A DNA stretch of 41,329 bases from an uncultured Clostridia bacterium (GCA_946184925.1 CAMHHL010000010.1:1-41329), one strand, 5' to 3'; shown: positions 34,149 through 40,992, counted from the stretch's first letter. The notes: generated by a model from the sequence alone, not told the origin. A program made the numbers and translations.

Positions 34149-34177
34149 AGTATACCACAAAAAACAAAAAGCCACAA
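34149..34177 (-). promoter_or_regulatory. pcrA promoter, set inside the upstream terminator
   Basis: On the minus strand TTGTGG (complement of 34172-34177) and TATACT (complement of 34149-34154) are 17 bases apart. The -35 lies in the stem of the preceding terminator. Confidence 0.5.
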
Positions 34178-34194
34178 CTTACAAAGCTGTGACT
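34170..34194 (-). terminator. Terminator of the DUF4358-type lipoprotein gene
   Basis: Eleven-base arms 34170-34180 and 34184-34194 pair (two G-U) with a 3-base loop. The minus strand continues in a long T-rich tail; the plus strand also has TTTTT. Confidence 0.85.
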
Positions 34195-34213
34195 TTTTAT
34201 TTCCTTTAAAGTA

Positions 34214-34711
34214 TTATTTGAGTTCGTCGTTGATTGTTTTGAGAATATCGTCATAATCCTCGGCAACAATAAGCACTGCAAAGTTACCTGTTGTGGTTAC
34301 GGCGCAGTCCTTTGCCATCTCGTACTCCTCGGGGCTGTATGAGGAATACTGACTGAGGATTGAATTGAAGCGGTTCTCGAGCTTTGTCTTGACGTTCTTG
34401 AGCGAAGCGCTGTCCTTGGCTTCAACAACAACAATCTCAACAGGAGCTGTGGACGCGTCCTTGTTAATCTCTCCGGCGAACTGAGCAACATCAGCCTCGT
34501 CGATGCTGTAAACCTTTTTGAGCTCAGCCTCGTCGGCAATTGCGGAAAGTCCCTTTGTCGCGTCGGAGAACTCGTCGTTAACTTCGCTGATAACGTCAGC
34601 GAGCTTTACGCTTTCCTTGGCGTCATCTTTTTTGTCGTCGGAACCGCCGCAACCTGCGAAAGCTGCAACCATCATAAGTGCGGCAAGAGCCGCTGCGATT
34701 AATTTTTTCAT
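34214..34711 (-). CDS. DUF4358-type lipoprotein
   Basis: This 165-residue lipoprotein has a signal peptide with the lipobox AAFAGC (Cys about residue 20), then a GGSDDKKDD spacer. The body matches the DUF4358 pattern I recall: LADVISEVNDEF, a MAKDCAVTTTGNFAVLIVAE core and a short C-terminal helix ending with DILKTINDELK. Function is unknown; these are common surface lipoproteins in Clostridia. ATG 34711 has GGAG eight bases upstream; a GTG three codons before is unlikely. Its promoter is a perfect consensus (34744-34772). Confidence 0.75.
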   Translation of the reverse strand: MKKLIAAALAALMMVAAFAGCGGSDDKKDDAKESVKLADVISEVNDEFSDATKGLSAIADEAELKKVYSIDEADVAQFAGEINKDASTAPVEIVVVEAKDSASLKNVKTKLENRFNSILSQYSSYSPEEYEMAKDCAVTTTGNFAVLIVAEDYDDILKTINDELK

Positions 34712-34743
34712 ATTTATCACTCCAAAAAATTTTTATCAAGTCA

Positions 34744-34784
34744 ATTATAGTTAGGTCGGAATGAATTGTCAATTACAATTCATT
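34744..34784 (-). promoter_or_regulatory. Perfect consensus promoter with overlapping palindrome
   Basis: On the minus strand TTGACA (complement of 34767-34772), 17 bases, TATAAT (complement of 34744-34749). A perfect inverted repeat AATGAATTG (34760-34768) / CAATTCATT (34776-34784) covers the -35, so a repressor could occlude it. Confidence 0.8.
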
Positions 34785-34854
34785 TACAAATAAAAAAATT
34801 TATTAAAAATATGTTATTTGAGCGTCGAACAGGCGCGAATTGTGTCGCAAAAGG

Positions 34855-34938
34855 AAATTTGCGAACAAGTCGCAAATTTTTATTGACAACCAAACGCTAT
34901 TATGCTATACTGAATTTGCAATTCAGTCGCAAATTCAG
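34855..34938 (+). promoter_or_regulatory. znuA-like gene promoter and paired palindromic operators
   Basis: The promoter is TTGACA (34883-34888), 17 bases, TATACT (34906-34911). Two perfect inverted repeats bracket it: AAATTTGCGA (34855-34864) / TCGCAAATTT (34870-34879) just upstream of the -35, and CTGAATTTGC (34910-34919) / GCAAATTCAG (34929-34938) overlapping the -10 edge and start site. All arms contain AATTTGC. Two matching sites around a strong promoter suggest repression, perhaps by looping, and a metal sensor is a natural candidate. The regulator is not in the window. Confidence 0.8.
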
Positions 34939-34947
34939 GAGGTAATA

Positions 34948-35922
34948 ATGAAAAGATTCGTTGCTCTTTTGCTTATAATTTTCGCCGTTGCCGGGATTAT
35001 TTCAGGCTGCTCCGGCAAAAGCTCGGAAAAAGATGAAAATAAGCTCAGCATTGTTACAACAGTATTCCCCATCTATGACTGGGTAAAGAACATTGCCGGT
35101 GACGCAGAGAATGTCGAAACCACCATGTTGATTGATAACGGCGTTGACCTGCACAGCTTTCAGCCGACTGCAAAGGACATCCTCACAATCTCGAAATGTG
35201 ATGTGCTAATTTACGCCGGAGGAGAATCCGACGCTTGGATAACAGACGCACTGAATGAAAAAGTTAACAAAAATATGAAGGTAATCAGCCTTATCGACGC
35301 ACTCGGAGAAAAAGCCAAGGAAGAAGAAACCGTCGAAGGCATGGAGGATGACGGCGAGGACGAAGAGGGCGAAGAAGGCGAAACGGAATTCGACGAACAT
35401 GTTTGGCTCTCGCTCAAAAACGCCGCTTTCCTTTGCAACCGCATTTCAGACGAGCTCTGCGAAAAGGATGTTAATAACAAGAGCACATACGCTTCAAACG
35501 CAAAAGCGTTCATCAATGAGATTGAAGCGCTCGACAAGGAATACGAAATCGCGGTGAACGCTGCCGGAACAAAAACGCTGCTATTCGGCGACCGGTTCCC
35601 ATTCAGGTACATGACCGACGACTACGGTCTCGCCTACTACGCCGCATTCAAGGGCTGCTCTGCGGAGACCGAGGCAAGCTTTGAAACAATCTCATTTCTC
35701 GCCGGAAAGGTTGACGAGCTCGGGCTCAAGGCTATTATGCAGATTGAAACCTCCGACGGCTCCATTGCCGAGACAATTCGCAAGGCGACAAAGGAAAAGA
35801 ACCAAAAGATTCTGACGCTTGATTCAATGCAGTCGGTTACATCAGACAACATAAAGAGCGGCACGACATATCTTTCAATCGCAAAGAGCAACCTCAAAAC
35901 TCTGAAAGAAGCTTTGAAATAA
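34948..35922 (+). CDS. ZnuA/AdcA-like metal ABC transporter substrate-binding lipoprotein
   Basis: This 324-residue cluster A-I binding protein should deliver zinc or manganese to an ABC importer. A lipoprotein signal ends in GIISGC (Cys21). The first ligand His69 is in NGVDLHSFQP and the second His151 in DEHVWLSLKNA. Between them is a Glu/Asp-rich loop (~125-150) where zinc proteins usually have a His-rich one. The third family histidine (HxAFGY) is absent; the segment reads GDRFPFRYMTDDYGL. The final acidic ligand may be E267 or D270. ATG 34948 follows AGGAGG. No permease or ATPase gene is adjacent, so it works with distant partners. Confidence 0.87.
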   Translation: MKRFVALLLIIFAVAGIISGCSGKSSEKDENKLSIVTTVFPIYDWVKNIAGDAENVETTMLIDNGVDLHSFQPTAKDILTISKCDVLIYAGGESDAWITDALNEKVNKNMKVISLIDALGEKAKEEETVEGMEDDGEDEEGEEGETEFDEHVWLSLKNAAFLCNRISDELCEKDVNNKSTYASNAKAFINEIEALDKEYEIAVNAAGTKTLLFGDRFPFRYMTDDYGLAYYAAFKGCSAETEASFETISFLAGKVDELGLKAIMQIETSDGSIAETIRKATKEKNQKILTLDSMQSVTSDNIKSGTTYLSIAKSNLKTLKEALK

Positions 35923-35984
35923 ATCAAATTCTTCTCATGAATTAGGAGCAAAGTAAAGATATCTTATTATTCTAAATAAGAAAA

Positions 35985-36007
35985 GGGGCTGTCGCAGCGA
36001 CAGCCCC
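35985..36007. terminator. Hairpin after the znuA-like gene
   Basis: The palindrome GGGGCTGTCGC/GCGACAGCCCC has a ten-base stem and a three-base loop. The better T tail is on the minus strand; on the plus strand it is followed by ACGAGTTTT. It shares the GGCTGTCGC core with hairpins at 8722 and 31839. Confidence 0.75.
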
Positions 36008-36009
36008 AC

Positions 36010-36028
36010 GAGTTTTCATAACGGATTT
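36010..36028. repeat. Left arm of an imperfect inverted repeat
   Basis: GAGTTTTCATAACGGATTT matches the complement of 36628-36646 at 18 of 19 bases. The pair encloses the zincin gene. The right arm is part of a terminator-like hairpin. Confidence 0.75.
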
Positions 36029-36090
36029 GTTATCAGCAATAGTAGGTAATCTCTCCGAAGAAAGACAGGGAATTTGTATGGCATATTCCC

Positions 36091-36119
36091 TTTACTATAT
36101 TTATTTCATATGTTACAAT
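36091..36119 (+). promoter_or_regulatory. Promoter of the zincin gene
   Basis: TTTACT (36091-36096) and TACAAT (36114-36119) are 17 bases apart. Its ribosome binding site is weak (AAAGAGAAAG). Other than this and the repeat arm, the gap 36008-36157 holds nothing I recognise. Confidence 0.6.
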
Positions 36120-36157
36120 TTTAACAAATAACTGAAAGAGAAAGACTGAATAAACAA

Positions 36158-36640
36158 ATGAACATATGGCAGCAATTTGAAAAGAGACCGGATAAAGATA
36201 TAAAAGATCATGGGATTTCTTTTCATTATGAAAAAGGTATTGAACTTGTATTGAAGAAACAGTATGTTGATTTTTCCGGATGGCTACGAAAGAATTACTG
36301 TTTTCCTGTACATATTAACATTTACATTTTGAATCAGGAAAAGGTTAAGTTATCAAGCGGAGTGTGGGCATACGGTAGCTTTCGCTGGTTTGAGAATCGA
36401 CCTCCGAGAATTAAGATACCCTCAAAAATCGAATATGATTTACTTTCCGAATATACATACGACGAGATTTATGAACAAATACTATCTTCTTTGGTTCATG
36501 AATTAACGCATTATTTCCAGTGGGTACTTAGGCTCGAACAAAGCAACGCGGTATCTGAACGACAAGCAAATTATTATAGATACCGAATCATAGACAAATA
36601 TAAAAAGGAAAAGAGTGTCCATAACGTAAATCCGTTATGA
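36158..36640 (+). CDS. Putative zinc metallopeptidase (HExxH, ImmA/SprT-like)
   Basis: No family name is certain for this 160-residue protein. Residues 114-118 are HELTH within SSLVHELTHYFQW, and 15 residues later SERQANYYR supplies a likely third ligand, E134. The HExxH...ExxAN pattern recalls ImmA/IrrE (DUF955) and SprT-like gluzincins. No DNA-binding domain or signal peptide is seen. Base use is clearly more AT-rich than in neighbouring genes, which suggests horizontal transfer. It lies between the imperfect inverted repeats at 36010 and 36628 and beside a tRNA-end attachment site, so it may be a leftover of an earlier insertion. The stop codon falls inside a hairpin. Confidence 0.7.
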   Translation: MNIWQQFEKRPDKDIKDHGISFHYEKGIELVLKKQYVDFSGWLRKNYCFPVHINIYILNQEKVKLSSGVWAYGSFRWFENRPPRIKIPSKIEYDLLSEYTYDEIYEQILSSLVHELTHYFQWVLRLEQSNAVSERQANYYRYRIIDKYKKEKSVHNVNPL

Positions 36641-36646
36641 ACACTC
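36601..36646 (-). terminator. Minus-strand terminator, probably of the tRNA whose 3' end is at 36651
   Basis: GAGTGT (36613-36618) pairs with ACACTC (36641-36646), and CATAACG (36620-36626) with CGTTATG (36633-36639), with one mismatch and a 6-base loop. On the minus strand a T-rich tail (complement of 36601-36612) follows. It lies five bases past the tRNA-like CCA, as expected for a tRNA terminator. It also contains the right arm of the inverted repeat. Confidence 0.7.
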
Positions 36647-36650
36647 ATAC

Positions 36651-36663
36651 TGGTCGAGGTGAC
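36651..36663 (-). other. Candidate left attachment site: tRNA 3' end (tRNA-Pro-like)
   Basis: On the minus strand this reads GTCACCTCGACCA, exactly the 3' acceptor strand, discriminator A and CCA of a tRNA; CACCTCG pairs with a 5' CGAGGTG as in many bacterial tRNA-Pro genes. The bases beyond (towards 36670) do not form a T arm, so only the end is present. This is what a tyrosine-integrase element leaves at the junction away from the intact tRNA. The intact gene should lie at the element's right end, outside the window. The tRNA identity is inferred. Confidence 0.65.
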
Positions 36664-36735
36664 CGTGAAATATGGCTAAAACACTGGCTTTTTCACGGTT
36701 TGACTGCACTTTCGACTGCAGTTTTATTGTTTTTC
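36662..36735. other. Element-end hairpins and GACTGCA direct repeats
   Basis: A perfect 9-base inverted repeat ACCGTGAAA (36662-36670) / TTTCACGGT (36691-36699) adjoins the attachment core. Next come two GACTGCA copies 12 bases apart (36702-36708 and 36714-36720), the second forming ACTGCA/TGCAGT (36703-36708, 36717-36722) followed by a T-rich stretch. They may be integrase arm or core binding sites, or an int terminator. There is no coding evidence. Confidence 0.5.
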
Positions 36736-37903
36736 AGGCAATTTCAAGATTATTTGCCCTCATATATTCATCTGCTACAGCAAGATGTTCATTACGATAT
36801 TTTTCGAATACAGAACAATAAGTGTTTAGTGTAATATTGATATTTGCGTGTCCGAGAATCGTTTGCAATACCTTTGCAGGCATTCCGGATTCAATACAGC
36901 GTGTTGCGTATGTATGTCTTAACGAATGCAAATCCACCCTGCCGTAAACAGTTTTATCAACAATTTTGTGCTCCTTAAGTACATGTGAATAGCTGTAATT
37001 CACCTGATTTGCAGTCACAAGATTATCGTTGTTCGACAGAAACAGCATTCCTGTGTTTCTGCCGTTAATACAATGCTTAAGGAACTGCGACAAGTCTTCG
37101 TTTATGTACAGTGTTCTTTCTCCTGCAAGAGTTTTAGTTTCATTAAGAACATTTCTGCCGTACTTTCCGCGCGCAACGGTTTTGTTCACTCTGATCGTTT
37201 TTCTGTTGAGATCAATATCCTCTACCATCAGCGCACAGCACTCCCCTATTCTCATACCCGTAAACATCGACAAAAGCATTATTTCGCTGTAACGTATATC
37301 CTCGGTTTTGAGCACATCAAGAAGTTTTTTCTGCTCATTGACCGTCAAAGCTCTGACCGGAATCGTTTTCTTATTGGATTTCGGACATTTGATTTCAGTC
37401 AAAGGATTTTCATCAATCATATTCCTGTGCTTTGCCTTTCTGAAAACTGCACCCAAAAGCTGGTACATCTTGTTTATGCAGGATTGAGAGTAATTAAGCT
37501 GAGCCTTGAAGAATTCAATCAAGTCAGCCTCCGAAACCTCGTCAAGCAATTTATCCGAAATATCGGAGAGCATTTTCAGCGTCTCATACTTTCTGTCATA
37601 GCTTGACTGCCTGATTTCATTGAGAGCGAGCTGTTCATCCATCATCTTCTCGGCATACTCAAAAATTGAGGGAGCTTTTGGCTTACTGTCAAGCTCACCC
37701 GCAGCCGCCTGAATTTGCAGCTCCTTGAGTCTGTTGTTAACCTCGCGCTCAGTCTTGCCGTAAACTGTCTTGCGAACTTTTTCACCGTTTATCTCTACAT
37801 AAATCTGACCTGTATATCGGTTACGCCTTTCGGAGTAAAATATTGTTCCGTCACCGTAGTATTTTCTCTTCTTTTTCTTGTCTTTAGCTTTCAAAAAAAC
37901 CAT
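36734..37903 (-). CDS. int: Tyrosine integrase of the mobile element
   Basis: This 389-residue site-specific recombinase has an N-terminal AP2-like arm-binding domain (GTIFYSERRNRYTGQIYVEI), a SAM-like core-binding domain (~70-160) and a catalytic domain. Catalytic residues are visible: Arg in FTGMRIGECCALMVEDID, HSLRHTYATR (H-x-x-R), LGHANI and the nucleophile Tyr in LNTYCSVFEKY. It resembles Tn916-type integrases. ATG 37903 abuts AAAGG, so TTG 37894, with that site at eight bases, is a possible true start. It ends 71 bases from the attachment core. Confidence 0.93.
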   Translation of the reverse strand: MVFLKAKDKKKKRKYYGDGTIFYSERRNRYTGQIYVEINGEKVRKTVYGKTEREVNNRLKELQIQAAAGELDSKPKAPSIFEYAEKMMDEQLALNEIRQSSYDRKYETLKMLSDISDKLLDEVSEADLIEFFKAQLNYSQSCINKMYQLLGAVFRKAKHRNMIDENPLTEIKCPKSNKKTIPVRALTVNEQKKLLDVLKTEDIRYSEIMLLSMFTGMRIGECCALMVEDIDLNRKTIRVNKTVARGKYGRNVLNETKTLAGERTLYINEDLSQFLKHCINGRNTGMLFLSNNDNLVTANQVNYSYSHVLKEHKIVDKTVYGRVDLHSLRHTYATRCIESGMPAKVLQTILGHANINITLNTYCSVFEKYRNEHLAVADEYMRANNLEIA

Positions 37904-37975
37904 CCTTTCCGCTAAAGACCTGAGCCGAATTTCTACTACAATAATAATCGAAATCCGACTCAGTGTCAATAGTGT

Positions 37976-38152
37976 TTACACTCTGCGCTTACCTGCCCAT
38001 TCTTTAAACGCGGTTTCTTCAACCTTCATGGCGCGTCCTACTCTCACGAGCGGGAAATCATATCTAAGCATGATCTGCCGCGCCGTGGGAAGTGAACAGC
38101 CCAGAGCTTTTGCGACTTCCTTAGTCCCCAAGAAAGTGATATTCGAATCCAT
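37976..38152 (-). CDS. xis: Excisionase / MerR-like HTH protein
   Basis: This 58-residue protein has an excisionase-type winged helix: FLGTKEVAKALGCSLPTARQ then RVGRAMKVEETAFKEWAG. Proteins of this kind bend DNA at the attachment site and steer the integrase to excision. ATG 38152 has GAAGGAGAG upstream and lies 32 bases inside the end of the FtsK-like gene. int follows after ~70 bases. The upstream in-frame extension is shadow of the FtsK frame. Confidence 0.85.
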   Translation of the reverse strand: MDSNITFLGTKEVAKALGCSLPTARQIMLRYDFPLVRVGRAMKVEETAFKEWAGKRRV

Positions 38153-39449
38153 ATTCTTTCTCTCCTTCAAAGCTGCTGTCATCAAACCAATATCCCTGAA
38201 ATAGAATATCGGAGTTTGTAAGGAATCGTCCCTGAGCGCTCTTGCTGATTTGATCACTCGCGTCGGTTTTATCAAGAATAATTTGACTGAGTACGTCGTC
38301 AGCCCTTCCGCAAACACGGTAATCAATGTTATTCTTGATCTGACCGCTAATGATGTTAGCGTCGGGACGTTGTGTCGCAAGAATAAGATGGATTCCGAAC
38401 GCTCGTCCGAGACGGGCGATCGTTGCAATCGAAGCCTCGATCTGAGATATTTCATCCTTCTGCTTTTTGTCGAGACCGGTCTTGTCTAAAAGCTCGGCAA
38501 CCTCGTCACAGGCAAAAATTATGCGCCGCAATCTGTTGTAGCCTTGCTTATTGTACTCGTCAATATTTGCATAATCCATATCCGAAAACATTGTCTTGCG
38601 CGCGTGAAGCTCGGTTATGAGCTGCTTAAGCTTTTCTATGAGGTCGGCGCGTTCGGTTATAAAGGTGCATTTTTCGTGCCATACCCTCGGAAAATCGACA
38701 CCGCCTTTGAAGTCGGCGATATATACTTCCGCGCCCTTCTTTACGCACTGCATGAGCAGGCATTTTAAAAGAATGCTCTTTCCGCTTCCTGTTGAACCGC
38801 CGATAAGCATATGCGGCGTAATCGCCAGATTCACTCTCACCTGTCCCGTGTATGTTTCGCCTAGTCCGAGAACGAAATTATCTGTCGGAAGTAGTGCATC
38901 CTTCCATTCGACGAAATTTGGAAGGATATTTGCACCTGAGACGGCAGTAACTACCATATATTTTTTTCCGCGTTCGCATATATCGGTAATGTTAAGGTTC
39001 AGCCCGGATTCGATATCCTCTTTGTGATCGTTCCAGTGGGACAGAGGTATACCGAAATTGCGAAACACAAGCGTAAATACTTCGTTCTCGTCAATCCGCT
39101 GCTCCATTAACAACGGCGTTTCACCGGCATGATTAACTAGTCCGGCTCTCATAGAATCCCTCATCATCTGTCCGGCTCCTTTGGGCTTGCCCAAAGCGAA
39201 AACAAATACTATGAAAATAGCAGAAGCAATTACGATAAGCAGTCCGGCGTTTCCTGTATTGCTGAGTCTGGCAGCCCATTCCAATGTATCGTTGTCCTTG
39301 ATGATCCACCACCTCAAAAGAAGAACGATAGTCCAATATATCGCGGTTATTATAATCGCTCTCGGTCGCTGCACTAATTGTTTTATCCCGTTCGCGAAAA
39401 AGAATAACTGCGCTCTTGCAGTCCAAGTCTCACTTAACCATTGTTTCAT
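38121..39449 (-). CDS. FtsK/SpoIIIE-type DNA translocase (TraB/Orf21-like)
   Basis: This 442-residue membrane ATPase has two transmembrane segments (~31-49 and 68-86), a linker domain and an FtsK motor. Walker A is GGSTGSGKS (217-225), Walker B RIIFACDEVAELL (Asp315-Glu316), with LILATQRPDANIISGQIKNN as the FtsK signature. In Tn916/ICEBs1 the homologue is the coupling protein (Orf21/ConQ); in actinomycete elements a single such protein (TraB) moves double-stranded DNA between cells. ATG 39449 has GGAGGT upstream and overlaps rep by 20 bases. No other transfer genes are seen. Confidence 0.9.
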   Translation of the reverse strand: MKQWLSETWTARAQLFFFANGIKQLVQRPRAIIITAIYWTIVLLLRWWIIKDNDTLEWAARLSNTGNAGLLIVIASAIFIVFVFALGKPKGAGQMMRDSMRAGLVNHAGETPLLMEQRIDENEVFTLVFRNFGIPLSHWNDHKEDIESGLNLNITDICERGKKYMVVTAVSGANILPNFVEWKDALLPTDNFVLGLGETYTGQVRVNLAITPHMLIGGSTGSGKSILLKCLLMQCVKKGAEVYIADFKGGVDFPRVWHEKCTFITERADLIEKLKQLITELHARKTMFSDMDYANIDEYNKQGYNRLRRIIFACDEVAELLDKTGLDKKQKDEISQIEASIATIARLGRAFGIHLILATQRPDANIISGQIKNNIDYRVCGRADDVLSQIILDKTDASDQISKSAQGRFLTNSDILFQGYWFDDSSFEGEKEYGFEYHFLGD

Positions 39450-40470
39450 TATGCACCTCCGATTTAAGATTATCAATCCCTAAATAATTCTTTCCTGTTG
39501 TTGTTATTGTCTTGTATTTTCCGTTTTCGATATAGTGAAACACGAATTCATCTATTCGTCGTAAAAGCTGCCGCATGGTGTCAACATTACGGGATTTGGT
39601 GATCATCCCGTCATACAACTGCTCGGGAGTAAATACCGACGTGATGTGAACCTCATTCCATAATGTGTAGCAATTCGCGTATCTGCAATGAATTTGCGAC
39701 CTATAGCCCTGTGTGATAGTGAGAAGCAATTCAAAAGGTAAAGAATTGGGCTTTAGCTCGTCCATGAAAAGAATCGGCTCGCCGCAGTAATTATCAAAAC
39801 CGCCTACACCCTTATTGCTGTAATCCGAAAAGAAATACACATTATCATCGCCGTGCTTTTCGCAAAGTTTAACGTAAGAATATGACTTTCCTGTTCCGGA
39901 TTCTCCGACGTGCCACACCACCTTGACATTTCGTATCGGCGGCGTTTCCTTGTAGCGTTTTGCAAAATACGCTTTTCGGATAAGTGCCTCCTCTTTTCGG
40001 AGACGTATATCCAACTGCATTATTTCCGAGGGCGTTTTCCCTTCATCGACCAACGTTTCGATTGTAAGTAAAACCTCAGAGTTGTTGTTTAATGCGTATC
40101 GTTTGAAGCCCTCGATGTTGCCGAATGAAGCCGTGGCGATAACTTGTTCACCTTTTTCGGTGTATACGCCTTCTTTTTTGATGTATGCTTTCACCTGAGA
40201 CTTGCTGCCCTTTGTCGGTTCAAGATGTGCTGTAGGATAGACTTTTTTCACTGCGCTGAATCTCATTGCACCTGAATGTTCGAGCACCATATGAACATGC
40301 TTGAGCCCGTCCGATGATATGCAGTACGCCCAATAGCCTTTGCGCAAAGGATTACCTGATATCCATTCGTCCTTCAGCCTGTTCACGATCTCGTCCGGCG
40401 TTCCGATGTATCCGTGTTTCTCGGGATTGTTGAAAACAACAAACCAAGACCTGCTGATTGATTCTGACAT
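39430..40470 (-). CDS. rep: CRESS-type replication initiator (HUH endonuclease + SF3 helicase)
   Basis: This 346-residue Rep has the layout of circular Rep-encoding ssDNA virus and plasmid initiators. HUH domain: motif I WFVVFNNPE (9-17), motif II HVHMV with metal histidines H58 and H60, motif III YIKK with nucleophile Y96 and K99. SF3 helicase: Walker A GESGTGKS (189-196), Walker B ILFMDE (233-238), motif C ITS (276-278). It should nick the origin and start rolling-circle replication of the excised circle, and might act as relaxase. AAGGTGA precedes ATG 40470. Bacterial relatives are the pCRESS plasmid Reps; this element places one between DUF961-like and FtsK genes, where Tn916-type elements have a Rep_trans relaxase. 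Confidence 0.88.
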   Translation of the reverse strand: MSESISRSWFVVFNNPEKHGYIGTPDEIVNRLKDEWISGNPLRKGYWAYCISSDGLKHVHMVLEHSGAMRFSAVKKVYPTAHLEPTKGSKSQVKAYIKKEGVYTEKGEQVIATASFGNIEGFKRYALNNNSEVLLTIETLVDEGKTPSEIMQLDIRLRKEEALIRKAYFAKRYKETPPIRNVKVVWHVGESGTGKSYSYVKLCEKHGDDNVYFFSDYSNKGVGGFDNYCGEPILFMDELKPNSLPFELLLTITQGYRSQIHCRYANCYTLWNEVHITSVFTPEQLYDGMITKSRNVDTMRQLLRRIDEFVFHYIENGKYKTITTTGKNYLGIDNLKSEVHNETMVK

Positions 40471-40484
40471 GTTGTCACCTTATT

Positions 40485-40508
40485 TGTAACAAAGAATAGC
40501 TTGTTACA
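40485..40508. repeat. Inverted repeat upstream of rep
   Basis: TGTAACA (40485-40491) and TGTTACA (40502-40508) form a perfect inverted repeat with a 10-base spacer, 15 bases before the rep start. It contains two of the GTAAC/GTTAC units and could be a Rep operator. Confidence 0.7.
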
Positions 40509-40625
40509 TCCTGAAAGTCCGGTTTTCATGCTGATTGTAACGTGTAACGGCTTAGGGGTAATACTGTAAGCCCTAAGGCGCCCCACCGCAGCCCTGAGGG
40601 GCTGCGGCTAGGGCATTACGGTTAC
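40486..40625. other. Candidate rolling-circle origin: iterons plus stem-loops
   Basis: GTAAC or its complement occurs at 40486, 40503, 40537, 40544 and 40621. Between them lies a stem CTTAGGG (40551-40557) / CCCTAAG (40571-40577) whose 13-base loop contains TAATAC; an alternative pairing is GGCTTA (40549-40554) / TAAGCC (40567-40572). A second strong hairpin CCGCAGCCC (40586-40594) / GGGCTGCGG (40599-40607) follows. Iterons beside a stem-loop with a TAATA-type loop are the hallmark of CRESS origins. The nick site is inferred. Confidence 0.65.
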
Positions 40626-40966
40626 TTCATTACCGTCAAGCCGTCAGCAGTCACGCTCAACTGATTCCGGAAATCACCGTACACGTTCGCGCGCGGGTTA
40701 ATGAGGCGCACCTCAACATTCATCGGAACGCTCGCAGCCTTGTTCTTAGGCACTTTTACGATGAATTTCTCGTAGAGGTTATTAACAGTTGCGTCGCCGG
40801 CAACTCCATAATCGGTCTCATCCTCGATGATAACAAGCTCATATTTGGTGCCGAGCACCTCACCGCTTTTGAAATCAGCCCAAGGCTTTTGAGCGACGGT
40901 CAGGAAGCGCTTACTTTTCGCGAATGCTACAAAATCGAAATGTAAAAAAATATTAAGTTTTTTCAT
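40622..40966 (-). CDS. DUF961-like element protein (Tn916 Orf22/23, YdcP type)
   Basis: This 114-residue protein heads the element operon. The VEVRLINPRANVYGDFRNQL block resembles the V-x-L-V-N-P-R motif of DUF961 proteins (Orf22/Orf23 of Tn916, YdcP of ICEBs1), which also sit upstream of the FtsK-like gene in those elements. Their biochemical role is not firmly known. ATG 40966 has AAAGGAGGA upstream; an ATG six codons earlier overlaps that site. The candidate origin separates it from rep. Confidence 0.7.
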   Translation of the reverse strand: MKKLNIFLHFDFVAFAKSKRFLTVAQKPWADFKSGEVLGTKYELVIIEDETDYGVAGDATVNNLYEKFIVKVPKNKAASVPMNVEVRLINPRANVYGDFRNQLSVTADGLTVMK

Positions 40967-40992
40967 TGGCTCTCCTCCTTTCATGAATTTGC

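Noticed and set aside
36637-36834. Small plus-strand reading frame of 65 codons across the attachment site
   Set aside because: It overlaps the integrase 3' end and two hairpins, and has no ribosome binding site or recognisable sequence.
40586-40607. Rho-independent terminator after the DUF961-like gene
   Set aside because: The hairpin is strong but has no T run on either strand. With the neighbouring iterons it fits better as part of the origin.
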